From Sorangium cellulosum (lineage in GTDB: Bacteria; Myxococcota_A; Polyangia; Polyangiales; Polyangiaceae), in assembly GCF_002950945.1 (NCBI RefSeq), contig NZ_CP012673.1, positions 13,383,501 to 13,447,500 on the forward strand: 64,000 nt of DNA, read 5' to 3'. Made by a program: the position numbers and the translations under genes. Below, one piece after another: positions 1 through 8,755 of this stretch (position 1 is the stretch's first letter; every line of letters begins with the position of its first letter). The notes under the pieces are model-generated. The model did not search any database and was not told where the DNA came from. It worked only from the letters and a program-made list of their open reading frames with translations.

Positions 1-236
1 CCGACCACCCGCTCGGCGCCTCGGGCAAGATCCCGCTCCCGGTGCACGGCGCGCTCGAGCTGGTCCTCGGCGCCGGCCTGCTCGCCGCGCCCTGGCTGCT
101 CGGGTTCTCCGCCCCCGGGCCGGCGCGCACCTTCTTCGTGGCCGCCGGGGTCGCGCTCGTGATCCTCGCCGTCTCCACGAGGATGATGGCCGGCGCGGCC
201 GCCCGCCCGTCGCGTTACGATCGCTACGATCGCTGA
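1..236 (+). CDS. SPW-like small membrane protein, 3' end only
   Basis: The reading frame is open from base 3 to a TGA stop, so the gene begins upstream of the window. The visible 77 or so residues contain a KIPLPVHGALELVLG stretch, then APWLLGF and a second hydrophobic helix (FFVAAGVALVILAVS). This looks like the SPW repeat type of small integral membrane protein, with about two transmembrane segments and a short Arg/Tyr-rich tail. The function of that family is unknown. The next gene is convergent, with its stop 16 bases away. Confidence 0.6.
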   Translation, partial: DHPLGASGKIPLPVHGALELVLGAGLLAAPWLLGFSAPGPARTFFVAAGVALVILAVSTRMMAGAAARPSRYDRYDR

Positions 237-252
237 GCCGAGCGGGCGGCGC

Positions 253-1461
253 TCAGCAGGCGGCCAGCGCGGCCTGCGCCTCGCGCATCACCTCGGGCCA
301 GGCCGGGTCCGGGCGCGACACCTCCAGCGCGATCGCCAGCGGATCCTCGCCGGCCTCGATCGCGAGGCGCGCGGCGGCGGACCCGGTGAGCAGGTCGAAG
401 GCCGGGATCGTGTCGACGTACTCGTACCGCTCGGTGCGGAAGCAGAACTGCTCCGGCTGCTGCCGCCGGGCGAAGGCCGTGAGCGCGACGTAGGTCGCGA
501 CCGGGCGGAAGGCGCGCGGGTCCGTGACGTGGATCTGAACGCCGCCGCAGATCGCGCCGGCGTGCTTCTGGAACGTGGGCCGGAACGTGAGCGGGCGCGC
601 CACGAAGCCCGGGAGCGCCGTGGACGCGAGGCGCGCGGCGAGGTCGCGGCCGTCGAGCCACGGGGCGCCGACGATCTCGAACGGGCGCGTCGTGCCGCGC
701 CCCTCGGACAGGTTCGTCCCCTCCAGCAGGCAGCCGCCAGGATAGACGAGCGCGGTGTCCGCCGTGGGCATGTTGGGGGAGGGGAGGACGAACGGCCGGT
801 CCCACTCGGCCGCGAGCGCCTCGCGGCGCAGGCCCTGGACGGCCACGACTTCCAGGCCGCAGGCGACGCCCCCGAGCGGGATGCCCTCGCGCCGCGCGAA
901 GAGCGCGAGCAGCTCGCCCACCGTGAGCGAATGGCGGATGGGCACGGGCTCGAGGCCCACGAACGAGAGGAACCCCGGCGCCTGCGTCGCGCCCTCGACG
1001 CCCTCGGCCGCGCCGCCGATCGGGTTCGGCCGGTCGAGCACCACGACGTGCACGCCCGCGGCCTGCGCCGCCCGGAGCGCGAGGAGCGCCGTCCAGACGA
1101 ACGTGTAGTAACGCGCGCCGACGTCGGCGAGATCGACGAGGAGCACGTCGATCTCCGCGAGATCCGCCGCGGCGGGCGCGAGATCCTCGAAGCGGTCGCC
1201 GTACAGGCTGACGATGCGGGCGCCGGAGCGGGCGTCGACGGCGCTGCTCACCGCCGCCATGTCCTGGGCCTCGCCGCCGTAGCCGTGCTCGGGGCCGAAG
1301 AAGACGCGCGGGCGCACGCCGAGCCGCTCGAGCACCGCGGCGATGTGGGTGAGCTCGCGGTCGACGCTCGCGGGGTGCGCGAGCACCCCGAGGCGAGCCG
1401 ACCGGAGGCGCTGGAGGAGCGGGAGCTCCGGGAGACGGTCGAGTCCGACGTGCACGACCAC
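253..1461 (-). CDS. DUF1343 protein, NamZ-type exo-beta-N-acetylmuramidase family
   Basis: This 402-residue protein has the DUF1343 hallmarks: an N-terminal Rossmann-like half with GVLAHPAS, FFGPEHGY and DLADVGARYYTFVW, then VVLDRPNPIGG and a C-terminal half with YPGGCLLEGTNLSEGRGT and PF. NamZ of Bacillus subtilis, from the same family, removes terminal N-acetylmuramic acid from peptidoglycan fragments, so a wall-recycling role is likely. No signal peptide is evident, which suggests a cytoplasmic enzyme. The start is GTG; a second in-frame GTG lies two codons further in. It is the last gene of a minus-strand run behind the HtrA protease, with a 74-bp gap holding a small CCGGA/TCCGG hairpin. 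Confidence 0.85.
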   Translation of the reverse strand: MVVHVGLDRLPELPLLQRLRSARLGVLAHPASVDRELTHIAAVLERLGVRPRVFFGPEHGYGGEAQDMAAVSSAVDARSGARIVSLYGDRFEDLAPAAADLAEIDVLLVDLADVGARYYTFVWTALLALRAAQAAGVHVVVLDRPNPIGGAAEGVEGATQAPGFLSFVGLEPVPIRHSLTVGELLALFARREGIPLGGVACGLEVVAVQGLRREALAAEWDRPFVLPSPNMPTADTALVYPGGCLLEGTNLSEGRGTTRPFEIVGAPWLDGRDLAARLASTALPGFVARPLTFRPTFQKHAGAICGGVQIHVTDPRAFRPVATYVALTAFARRQQPEQFCFRTERYEYVDTIPAFDLLTGSAAARLAIEAGEDPLAIALEVSRPDPAWPEVMREAQAALAAC

Positions 1462-1535
1462 GACCTACCAAGGGGCGCGCGGGCAGTCCATTTGTCCGCG
1501 CCGGATTTTCCGGCAGGGGGTCGCAGGGGCGCGGC

Positions 1536-3083
1536 TCAGCGCCGGAGCGCCGCGTAGAACGCGGCGCCGCGGCGCTGCACCCGGAGGAGGAGATCGCCGT
1601 CGCGCGCGGCCTCCTCGACCTGCGCGGAGGTCGGCGTGCGGCGCGCGTCGGCCTCGAGGATCACGTCGCCCGGGCGGATGCCCGCGCGCTCGGCGGGCGA
1701 GTCGCTCGCCACCGAGACCACACGGGCGACCGCGCGGCCGGCCGGGCGCCCGGTCGATCGTGCGGTCGATCGGGGGTCGGATTCCCCGGCGGCGTCGGCC
1801 TCGCCGCGCGGGGCCGGGGCGTCGCGCAGCGTCAGGCCGAGGCCCGGGTGCTGGCCGGGCGCGCGCTGCACCGGGAGCGCGGGCGGCGGAGGCTCGCTCC
1901 GCGCGGCGAGCGTCACCTGCGTCTGGTACCGCCGGCCGCCGCGCACGACCTCGAGGGCCAGCGTCTCCCCCGCGTTGTGCCGGAAGAGCTCGCGGAGGAC
2001 GTCCTGCGCGTCGCGCACCGACCGGGCGCCGACCGAGGTGATCACGTCGCCCGGCTGGAGGTTCGAGCGCGCCGCGGGGCCGCCGGGGCTCACGGCGTTC
2101 ACGAGCGCGCCGGCCCGGGGCGCGTTCGGCATCACGGCCGCGAGCTGGGGCGTGAGGTCCTGCATCCCGACGCCCATCCAGGCGCGCTCGACGCGGCCGG
2201 TCCTGAGCAGCTGCTCGGCCACGCGCCGGGCCATGTTCGCCGGCACGGCCAGCCCGATGCCCTGCCCGCGGCTCACCACCATCGTGTTGATGCCGAGCAC
2301 GCGGCCGTCCAGATCGACGAGCGGGCCGCCCGAGTTGCCGGGGTTGATGCTCGCGTCCGTCTGCAGGTAGTCCTCGACGTCGTTCACGCCGACGCCGCCC
2401 CGCCCCTTGGCGCTGAGCACGCCCGTGGTGACCGTGTGGCCCAGGCCGAACGGCGAGCCGATGGCGACCACCCAGGCGCCGACGCGCGCGGCGTCGCTGT
2501 CGGCGAAGGTCGCGGTGGGGAGGTCCTTCGCGTCGATGCGGATCACGGCGAGATCGGTCGCCGGGTCGCGGCCGGCGATGCGGCCGGCGAACATGCGGCC
2601 GTCGCGGAGCCGGACGGTGATCGCGCGGGCCTCGTCGATGACGTGGTTGTTCGTGAGGATCCCGCCGTCCGAGGAGAAGATCACGCCCGAGCCGAGCCCG
2701 CGGCGCTGGCCGCCGTCGCGGAACCAGCGCAGCGGCGAGGAGACGTTCTCGCCGACGGTGACCTCGATCTGGACGACCGCGGGGCCGACCTTGTCGGCGA
2801 CGTCGGCGAAGGCCTCGCCGAGGCGGCGCAGATCGGCCGTGCCGGCCGCGGCGGCGGCGCTGGACGGCGGCGCGAGGGCCGGCGCGGCCCTCGGGGCGGG
2901 GGCGGGGGCGGCCTTGGAGGCCGGGGCGGCGGCCTTGGAGGCCGGGGCGGCGGCCCTGGGGGCGGGGGAGGCCGCGGCCTCCGGCGCCGGAAGGCCCGGA
3001 GCCGGCTGGGCGGCCGCGCGCGACGACAGCGAGAGGGCAGGGACGAGCAGGGCGAGGGACGCAGCGAGCCGACGCGAGTTCAT
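1536..3083 (-). CDS. htrA: HtrA/DegP-type periplasmic serine protease with two PDZ domains
   Basis: The 515-residue protein starts with a signal peptide (MNSRRLAASLALLVPALSLS) and a low-complexity Ala/Pro/Lys linker with repeated APASKAA units to about residue 95. A trypsin-like domain follows with the complete triad: His in LTNNHVI, Asp in ATDLAVIRID and Ser in NPGNSGGPL. The first PDZ domain covers about residues 300-390 and a second is at the C-terminus (SPAERAGIRPGDVI). It should degrade or chaperone misfolded envelope proteins. The ATG was chosen because GGAGGAAGC precedes it; the longer open frame upstream runs into truA antisense-like sequence. It lies between truA and the NamZ-like gene on the same strand. 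Confidence 0.93.
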   Translation of the reverse strand: MNSRRLAASLALLVPALSLSSRAAAQPAPGLPAPEAAASPAPRAAAPASKAAAPASKAAPAPAPRAAPALAPPSSAAAAAGTADLRRLGEAFADVADKVGPAVVQIEVTVGENVSSPLRWFRDGGQRRGLGSGVIFSSDGGILTNNHVIDEARAITVRLRDGRMFAGRIAGRDPATDLAVIRIDAKDLPTATFADSDAARVGAWVVAIGSPFGLGHTVTTGVLSAKGRGGVGVNDVEDYLQTDASINPGNSGGPLVDLDGRVLGINTMVVSRGQGIGLAVPANMARRVAEQLLRTGRVERAWMGVGMQDLTPQLAAVMPNAPRAGALVNAVSPGGPAARSNLQPGDVITSVGARSVRDAQDVLRELFRHNAGETLALEVVRGGRRYQTQVTLAARSEPPPPALPVQRAPGQHPGLGLTLRDAPAPRGEADAAGESDPRSTARSTGRPAGRAVARVVSVASDSPAERAGIRPGDVILEADARRTPTSAQVEEAARDGDLLLRVQRRGAAFYAALRR

Positions 3084-3222
3084 GCTTCCTCCGGCGCATG
3101 GGAGACGTCCTGCCCGCGAGTCGCGGCGCGGGGGGCCCGGCAGCGAGGGCAGGAGGCGAGGCAGGAGGTAAGACGAGGACCACGCGCGAACGCAACCTGC
3201 AGCGGCGCGGAAACCGCGCGGC

Positions 3223-4113
3223 TCACGGCTCGGGCAAGAGCGGCGCGCCCGTCTCGGCGTCGAGCTCGGGCACGTCCTGCGCGGCGTCGTCGTCCGGGGA
3301 TCCGTCCGAAGGCCCCGCCGGCCACGGATCCTTGCCGTCGTCGCGGAGGTGGATCTGCTCCAGGTAGAGCCCGTCCGGCGGCGCCGTGATCCCCGCGTCG
3401 CGCCGGTCGCCCGAGGCGATCGCGCGGGCGATCGCGCCGGGCGTGAGGTGGCCGCGCGCCACGTCGAGCAGGGTGCCGACCAGGATGCGCACCATGTTGT
3501 GCAGGAACGCGTTCCCCTCGATGTCGAACCGGACGAGGCGCGGGTCCGCGGGGTCGAGCGACAGCGCAACGTCGTAGATCGTCCGCTGGGTGGAGGTCCG
3601 CTCGTCCACGCTCGTCCGGAACGCGGCGAAGTCGTGGGTGCCCTTCGCGGAGGCCGCCTCGGCGCGCGCCCGCTCGATCGCGTCGTCCGTGAGGCCCTCG
3701 ACGCGCCAGGCGCGCCGGATGAGGAACGGGTCGCGCACGTGGTCCCGGAGGATCAGGTAGCGGTAGCGCTTGCGGAGGCTCTCGAAGCGCGGCGAGAACC
3801 CGACGCGCACGACGGAGGCGCGCCGGATCACGATCTCGTCGGGGAGGTGGCGCGCGGTCGCGAGGACCCAGCCGCGCGGCGGCAGCGGCGCCGCGGTGTC
3901 GAACGCGACGCGCTGGTCGCGCGCGTGCACGCCCGCGTCGGTGCGGCTCGCGCCGCGGACCTCGCGGATGGCGGGGTCGATCGCGCGCAGCGCGCCGAGC
4001 AGCTCCCCCGCCACCGTGCGCTGGTCGCGCTGGCGGGCGTAGCCCGCGAAGGGGCGCCCGTCGTAGGCGACCGAGAGCAGGATCCCGCGGCTCGATGCAG
4101 CGATTCTCGCCAC
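3223..4113 (-). CDS. truA: tRNA pseudouridine(38-40) synthase
   Basis: The enzyme isomerises uridines 38-40 of the tRNA anticodon arm to pseudouridine. The 296-residue product carries the nucleophilic Asp in GASRTDAGVHARDQ, an N-terminal VAYDGRPFAGYARQ and the family motifs FRYRYL-like RYRYLIL, HDFAAFR and GNAFLHNMVRILVG. It is longer than usual because of an acidic, Pro-rich C-terminal tail of about 40 residues. The GTG start is chosen from the beginning of homology (ILLSVAYDG) and the GGGGGAG just before it; no in-frame ATG is better placed. It sits 20 bases after the small lipoprotein gene, probably in one transcript. Confidence 0.93.
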   Translation of the reverse strand: MARIAASSRGILLSVAYDGRPFAGYARQRDQRTVAGELLGALRAIDPAIREVRGASRTDAGVHARDQRVAFDTAAPLPPRGWVLATARHLPDEIVIRRASVVRVGFSPRFESLRKRYRYLILRDHVRDPFLIRRAWRVEGLTDDAIERARAEAASAKGTHDFAAFRTSVDERTSTQRTIYDVALSLDPADPRLVRFDIEGNAFLHNMVRILVGTLLDVARGHLTPGAIARAIASGDRRDAGITAPPDGLYLEQIHLRDDGKDPWPAGPSDGSPDDDAAQDVPELDAETGAPLLPEP

Positions 4114-4133
4114 GCTCCCCCGATCGCCGCGGG

Positions 4134-4562
4134 CTAGCCGCCGCTCCCCCCGCCGCCGTTGCCGCCGTCGCCCGAGCCGCCGCCCCCGCCGTCGCCCGAG
4201 CCGCCGCCCCCGCCGTCGCCCGAGCTGCCGCCCCCGCCGTCGCCGCCGCCGCCGCCGGAGCCGGCCGACGACGTCGTGGAGGCCGCGCCGCTCAGGGGCG
4301 CATACCCGTTCACGCACTCCCGGTTGACGAGGCCTTCGCTGTTCTTGCAGCACTCCTCGGGCGCCGCGAGCTTGCCGTTCACGACGCAGGACGGGAACTG
4401 ATGGCACCCGTCCGGATCCTTCAGGACCCCCGCGTCGGCGTCGACGTTGTTGGTGCAGGTCGGCGTGGTCCCGTCCTCCGCGCTGCACGCGGCGCCCTGC
4501 AAGGCGAGCGGCGCGAGCGCGAGGAGGAGCAGGCTGGCCATCCGGAGGGAGAGCGTTCGCAT
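4134..4562 (-). CDS. Small Cys-rich lipoprotein with Gly/Asp/Ser repeat tail
   Basis: The 142-residue protein has a type II signal with a lipobox-like LQGAAC, so it is probably a lipoprotein. Residues 27-90 contain about eight cysteines (for example CTNN, CHQFPSCV, EECCKN, RECVNG), consistent with a small disulfide-bonded domain. The last 45 residues are a low-complexity SGDGGGGG repeat, encoded by an 18-bp-like tandem unit. No family is recognised. An AGGAAG ribosome site precedes the ATG. It lies 10 bases after the TonB-like gene and is probably cotranscribed with it and with truA. Confidence 0.7.
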   Translation of the reverse strand: MRTLSLRMASLLLLALAPLALQGAACSAEDGTTPTCTNNVDADAGVLKDPDGCHQFPSCVVNGKLAAPEECCKNSEGLVNRECVNGYAPLSGAASTTSSAGSGGGGGDGGGGSSGDGGGGGSGDGGGGGSGDGGNGGGGSGG

Positions 4563-4572
4563 CGGCGGCTTC

Positions 4573-5190
4573 CTATTGCTTGATGGTGAAGTTGATCGGC
4601 ACGTTCACCACGACGCATCCGCTCTGCGGCGGAGGCAGTGATTTGCCGCGGAAACGGCCCAGAACGCAAGACGCAATCTCGTTCGAGCCGACCGAGTCGT
4701 TGACGATGGAGGCGTTGCACACCGCGCCTGACGAGCCGACGTGCACGCTGACCGTCAGCTTTCCGGAGACCTCGGAGGTGCGCAGCGCGCGGTTGTAACA
4801 ACCCTGCGCGGAACGAGCGAGCCCGAGCACCGCCGAGTCGAGCGCGGGCGAGCCCACACCGTCACCACACTTGCCCGTGCAAGGCCCCTTGCCCGTCGTC
4901 GACGGATTCTGTCCCGTCGCGACTTTTCCGGCGTCCACGCCGGCGTCCTCGACCTCGTCGACGGGCGGCGGAGGCGGCGGCGCGAAGAGCGGCGGGGGGT
5001 CCGCCGGCTTGACCTCGGCCGGGGTCGCGGCCGTCGGGGTCGCGGCCACCGGCGCGGGCTCCGGGCGCAGCCTCCAGTACAGCAGGCCCGCGATGAGCGC
5101 GGCGAACACGACCATCCCTGCGATGTAGAGCCCAGTATTGCTGGATTTTCCTGGAATCTGCTGAGACGACGGAGGCATCGATGCGGACAC
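4573..5190 (-). CDS. TonB-like protein with AgmX/PglI-type C-terminal domain
   Basis: The 205-residue protein has one transmembrane helix (GLYIAGMVVFAALIAGLLYW) near the N-terminus, a Pro/Ala-rich periplasmic linker, and a C-terminal domain with paired cysteines (QGCYNRAL, CNASIV, ASCVLGRF, GCVVVNVPINF). This domain is typical of the AgmX/PglI-like, TonB-related proteins frequent in myxobacteria. The GTG start is preferred over an ATG four codons downstream because GGGAGGA lies about 10 bases before it. It heads the run with the lipoprotein, truA, htrA and namZ-like genes. The partner and cargo are unknown. Confidence 0.75.
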   Translation of the reverse strand: MSASMPPSSQQIPGKSSNTGLYIAGMVVFAALIAGLLYWRLRPEPAPVAATPTAATPAEVKPADPPPLFAPPPPPPVDEVEDAGVDAGKVATGQNPSTTGKGPCTGKCGDGVGSPALDSAVLGLARSAQGCYNRALRTSEVSGKLTVSVHVGSSGAVCNASIVNDSVGSNEIASCVLGRFRGKSLPPPQSGCVVVNVPINFTIKQ

Positions 5191-5410
5191 GTGAGAAGTC
5201 CTCCCGGAGGAGCGCGCGGGGGCGGCCGCGTGGGCCGGGTCCTCCGTGCGCCGGAGCCGAGACGCGGGCGCGTCCGGCGGGGCCGAGTCTACAAGGGAGG
5301 GCAGGGGAGCGCGCCAGGAAACTGGATGCGCCCGGGATGAACACGCGGGGCCGCGCGGCGGGAACGTCCGCGCAGGTCCGCGGCAGGTTCTGCGGCACCT
5401 CCGCAGCAGG

Positions 5411-5956
5411 TCAGCGGGTGTAGAACGACACCGCGGTGTCGCCGTACGTGCGGACCACGTCGCGCGTGAGCCCGGCGATCTCGGGGGAGGGGTCGCGGCG
5501 GGCGTGCTCGAGGACGAGGCGCCCGGCCGGGGCGAGCAGGCCGAGCGGCCCGGCGAGGCGCTCCGCCGCGGCGACGGCCTTCGCCAGGGCGGCGTACGGG
5601 GGGTCGAGCAGGACGAGGTCGAAGGGGGGCTCGTCGCGGAGCAGGTCGAGCGCGCGCTCGACCGGGAGGGGGACGACCCGCGTGGCCTCGCCGAGGTCGA
5701 GGGCGGCGAGGTTCTCGCGGAGCGCGGCGAGCGCGGGCCGGCCGCTGTCGACGAAGACCGCGCGCCGCGCGCCGCGCGAGAGCGCCTCGATGCCGAGCGC
5801 GCCGGTGCCGGCGTAGAGGTCGCAGACGAGCGCGCCGGAGACGTCGCCGAGCGAGGAGAAGAGCGCCTCGCGCACGCGGTCCGCGGTCGGCCGCGTGCCC
5901 TCGCCGCGCGGCGCGGAGAGCCGCCGCCCGCCGAGCCGGCCGGCGATCACCCGCAT
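5411..5956 (-). CDS. rsmD: 16S rRNA (guanine(966)-N2)-methyltransferase
   Basis: The product of 181 residues matches RsmD in length and order: MRVIAGRLGGRRL at the start, RPTADRVREALF, the SAM-binding motif DLYAGTGALGIEALSRGA, and the catalytic DPPY motif in LLDPPYA. The enzyme uses SAM to methylate G966 of 16S rRNA during 30S assembly. The ATG directly precedes the conserved RVIAG. It lies 37 bases downstream of the PEGA-domain gene on the same strand and may be cotranscribed with it. Confidence 0.94.
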   Translation of the reverse strand: MRVIAGRLGGRRLSAPRGEGTRPTADRVREALFSSLGDVSGALVCDLYAGTGALGIEALSRGARRAVFVDSGRPALAALRENLAALDLGEATRVVPLPVERALDLLRDEPPFDLVLLDPPYAALAKAVAAAERLAGPLGLLAPAGRLVLEHARRDPSPEIAGLTRDVVRTYGDTAVSFYTR

Positions 5957-5993
5957 GGTCGTCGCCCCGCCGCGGCGGGCCCCGGGGCGCCGT

Positions 5994-7145
5994 TCACCAG
6001 CGGTAGGTCACGTCGAGGCCGCCCGTGTCCAGGCTGACGTTCGGCTGCACGGTGAGGCCGGGGCGCACCGTCGACCGGCCCTCGCCGCTCGTCACGAGCA
6101 GGTAGGCGCCGACGCCGGCGGAGATCGCCGCGAGCGGGTAGAGCACGAGCTGGAGCGCCGTGTGGGTGTCCGCCCGCTCGCACAGGCTGATGCCGGCCTC
6201 GACCGTCCGCGTCTCCGCGCGGACGTCGGCCCGGATGGCCTGGCGTTGCTCGCGCGCGCAGACGTCCTCGACCTTCCGGTCGAACAGCGCGCGGTAGGCC
6301 TTGAACCGCGGGTCGCTCGGGACGGTCGCGACCTGGATCGAGCTGATGACCGCCACGGTCCCGAACACCGCCCCCGCGCCGAGGCCGACGAAGCCGCCCA
6401 CCCGCTTCCAGCCGGGCTGCGACGACTCCACGGGCACCTGGCTGAGCGCGACGTCCGTGGTGGCGACGGGCTGGACCGTGACCGACGCCTCGGCGTCGAG
6501 GAACCCCGGCGACTTGACGATCACCCGGTGCGGCCCGGTCGTGACCGTGAACGTCGCCTCGCCGTTCTGCACCGCGCCCGCCGCCTTGCCGTCGATGAGC
6601 ACCGTCGCCTGGGCGGCGCCCGTCCTCACGCGGAGGGAGCCCTTCGGCGGCCCGCCGGTCAGCGCCGCGACGGCGTCGGCCGCGATCTTGCGGAGCGTCT
6701 CGTCGTTGCCCTCGGTCAGGTTCGCGCTGTGCTTCACCGGCACGTTCGCGGCCGGCTGCCCGCGGCGAAAGAGGTGCAGCTCGCCCACCACGCTGGTGCC
6801 TTCCTTGCGGATCACGCCCCAGAGATAGCGGTCGCTCTTGATCTGGTCGGCGATGCGGGTCTGGCAGGCCGCGTCGGGCACGTCGCTGCACTGCAGGCTG
6901 AGCGTCAGGACCTCGAGCGAGAAGTCGCCCTCGCCGACCGACCAGCCCGGAGTATCCTTGATGGCCGAGCGGAGCGCCCTGGTCAGCGCGTCCGCCTGGT
7001 CGTAGGCGTCGTCGGTCCGGAGGGCGATGACGGTGATCGGCAAGGCCGAAGCCGACGGCTCTGCCGCCCGCGCGGCGCCGCCGCGGGAGAGGCAGGCGGA
7101 GAGGGCCAGCACGGCTGCGAGACCGGTTCTCTGTGCGCGCGTCAT
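5994..7145 (-). CDS. PEGA-domain exported protein with C-terminal membrane anchor
   Basis: The 383-residue protein begins with a signal peptide (LAAVLALSACLSRGGAARA) that includes a possible lipobox Cys. Residues 35-160 form a domain found in myxobacterial envelope proteins (LPITVIALRTDD...YLWGVIRKEG). A PEGA domain follows at about 175-235 (GSLRVRTGAAQATVLIDGK, TTGPHRVIVKSPGF), then hydrophobic helices near 250-275 and 330-350. PEGA domains are small surface or carbohydrate-associated beta modules; the function of this protein is unknown. It is transcribed divergently from the phosphohexomutase gene across a 176-bp spacer. Confidence 0.7.
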   Translation of the reverse strand: MTRAQRTGLAAVLALSACLSRGGAARAAEPSASALPITVIALRTDDAYDQADALTRALRSAIKDTPGWSVGEGDFSLEVLTLSLQCSDVPDAACQTRIADQIKSDRYLWGVIRKEGTSVVGELHLFRRGQPAANVPVKHSANLTEGNDETLRKIAADAVAALTGGPPKGSLRVRTGAAQATVLIDGKAAGAVQNGEATFTVTTGPHRVIVKSPGFLDAEASVTVQPVATTDVALSQVPVESSQPGWKRVGGFVGLGAGAVFGTVAVISSIQVATVPSDPRFKAYRALFDRKVEDVCAREQRQAIRADVRAETRTVEAGISLCERADTHTALQLVLYPLAAISAGVGAYLLVTSGEGRSTVRPGLTVQPNVSLDTGGLDVTYRW

Positions 7146-7321
7146 CCTGCGGTCCTGAGCTCCACGCGCCCAAGTTAGCCGGCCGGCGGCCGGGAACGCA
7201 ATCTCATGGGCCCGCGCGCGGCGCGCGCGTTTTTCGTTTCACCCACGATTGCGCTGTGTCAGAGCTTTTGCAGCGCTGGCCCGCACCGCGGCGAGGCCTG
7301 CAGCACGCCCCGGGCCGGTGT

Positions 7322-8755
7322 ATGAGAGTCCCCCGACACATCTTTCGCGAGTACGACATCCGCGGCGACGCCGAGCGCGACCTCACGAGCGAGCTCGCGC
7401 GTGCGCTCGGCGCCGCGTTCGCCCAGCTCCTCCGCCGCGACGCGGCGGGCGCGGCGCCCGGTCCTCAGGGCGGGGCGGCGGGCGCGGCTCCCCGGGTCGC
7501 GGTCTGCCGCGACGGCCGCCTCTCCAGCGACCGCCTGTTCTCTGCGCTCACGGACGGCCTGCGCGCGGGCGGCGCCGACGTGATCTCGGCCGGCGTCGGT
7601 CCGACCCCGCTGCTCTACTTCGCGGCCCATCACCTGCACGCGGACGGCGCGATCATGGTGACGGCGAGCCACAACCCGGCGCCCGACAACGGGTTCAAGC
7701 TGATGCGCGGCAAGGCCTCGTTCTTCGGCAAGGACATCCAGGCGCTCGCCGACCTCATCGAGCAGGGCGGCGCCGGCGCGGCGCCTCCGCCGCCCGGCTC
7801 GTTCTCCGAGGTCGACCTCGAGGCCGACTACATCGCGGCGGTGCGCGCGGCGTCCCGCCTGTCCAGCACCGACGTCCGCTTCGTGGTCGACGCCGGCAAC
7901 GGCGCGGCCGGCCCGCTGGGCACCCGCACGCTCGCGGCGCTCGGCTTCGCGCCGGACGCGCTCTTCTGCGACATCGACGGCCGCTTCCCGAACCACCACC
8001 CCGACCCGACCGTGCCCGCGAACCTCGCGGCGCTGCGGGACCGCGTGCTCGCGACCGGCGCCGCGCTCGGCTTCGCGTGGGACGGCGACGGCGACCGGCT
8101 CGGCGTGGTCGACGAGCGCGGCGAGGTGCTCTGGGGGGACAAGCTGCTGCTGCTCTTCGCGCGGTCGCTGCTTGCCGAGCGCCCCGGCTCGGCCGTGCTC
8201 GGGGAGGTGAAGTGCTCCGAGAGCCTCTACGCCGACATCGCCGCGCGCGGCGGGCGCCCGATCCTCTGGAAGACGGGCCACTCGCTCATCAAGACGAAGA
8301 TGAAGGAGGAGGGCGCGCTGCTCGCCGGCGAGATGAGCGGGCACATGTTCTTCGCCGACCGGTGGTTCGGGTTCGACGACGCGGTCTACGCGTCGGTCCG
8401 CCTGCTCGAGATCGTGGCCCGCGAGGGCCGGCCGCTCAGCGCGTTGCTCGCGGACGTCCCGGAGACGTTCGCCACGCCCGAGATCCGCGTCGACTGCCCC
8501 GACGCCGTGAAGTTCGACGTCGTCCGCCGGGTGACCGACCATTTCCGCAGCGTCCGCCCGGTGGTGGACATCGACGGGGCGCGCGTCGACTTCGGCGGCG
8601 GGGCCTGGGGCCTCTGCCGCGCCTCGAACACCGGCCCGATCCTGGTGCTGCGGTTCGAGGCCCGCTCGGTCGTGCGGCGCGACGAGATCCGCGCCGAGGT
8701 CGAGGCCATCGTCGCCGCCGCCGTCCGCGAGTCCCTCGCCGCGCCCGCCCCGTGA
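7322..8755 (+). CDS. manB: Phosphomannomutase/phosphoglucomutase
   Basis: The 477-residue alpha-D-phosphohexomutase interconverts hexose 6- and 1-phosphates for polysaccharide and LPS precursors. It shows the N-terminal FREYDIRG signature, the phosphoserine loop TASHNPAPDNGFK, the metal-binding DGDGDR and the sugar-binding GEMSGH. The ATG at the MRVPRHIFREYDIRG start fits AlgC/ManB-type proteins; an open frame reaching about 190 bases further upstream contains no homologous sequence and is rejected. Its stop overlaps the prmC start (GTGA), so the two are translationally coupled. Mannose versus glucose preference cannot be told from sequence. Confidence 0.92.
   Translation: MRVPRHIFREYDIRGDAERDLTSELARALGAAFAQLLRRDAAGAAPGPQGGAAGAAPRVAVCRDGRLSSDRLFSALTDGLRAGGADVISAGVGPTPLLYFAAHHLHADGAIMVTASHNPAPDNGFKLMRGKASFFGKDIQALADLIEQGGAGAAPPPPGSFSEVDLEADYIAAVRAASRLSSTDVRFVVDAGNGAAGPLGTRTLAALGFAPDALFCDIDGRFPNHHPDPTVPANLAALRDRVLATGAALGFAWDGDGDRLGVVDERGEVLWGDKLLLLFARSLLAERPGSAVLGEVKCSESLYADIAARGGRPILWKTGHSLIKTKMKEEGALLAGEMSGHMFFADRWFGFDDAVYASVRLLEIVAREGRPLSALLADVPETFATPEIRVDCPDAVKFDVVRRVTDHFRSVRPVVDIDGARVDFGGGAWGLCRASNTGPILVLRFEARSVVRRDEIRAEVEAIVAAAVRESLAAPAP

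Noticed and set aside
224..1471. Long overlapping open frames opposite or beside the NamZ-like gene (and similar shadows over almost every gene)
   Set aside because: High third-position GC removes stop codons in other frames. The products are Arg/Pro/Ala-rich without domains, whereas the chosen frames show family motifs.
7205..7230. GCGCGC-rich palindrome followed by TTTTT between the PEGA and phosphohexomutase genes
   Set aside because: It lies in a divergent spacer with no plus-strand gene upstream to terminate; simple alternating GC sequence can pair by chance.
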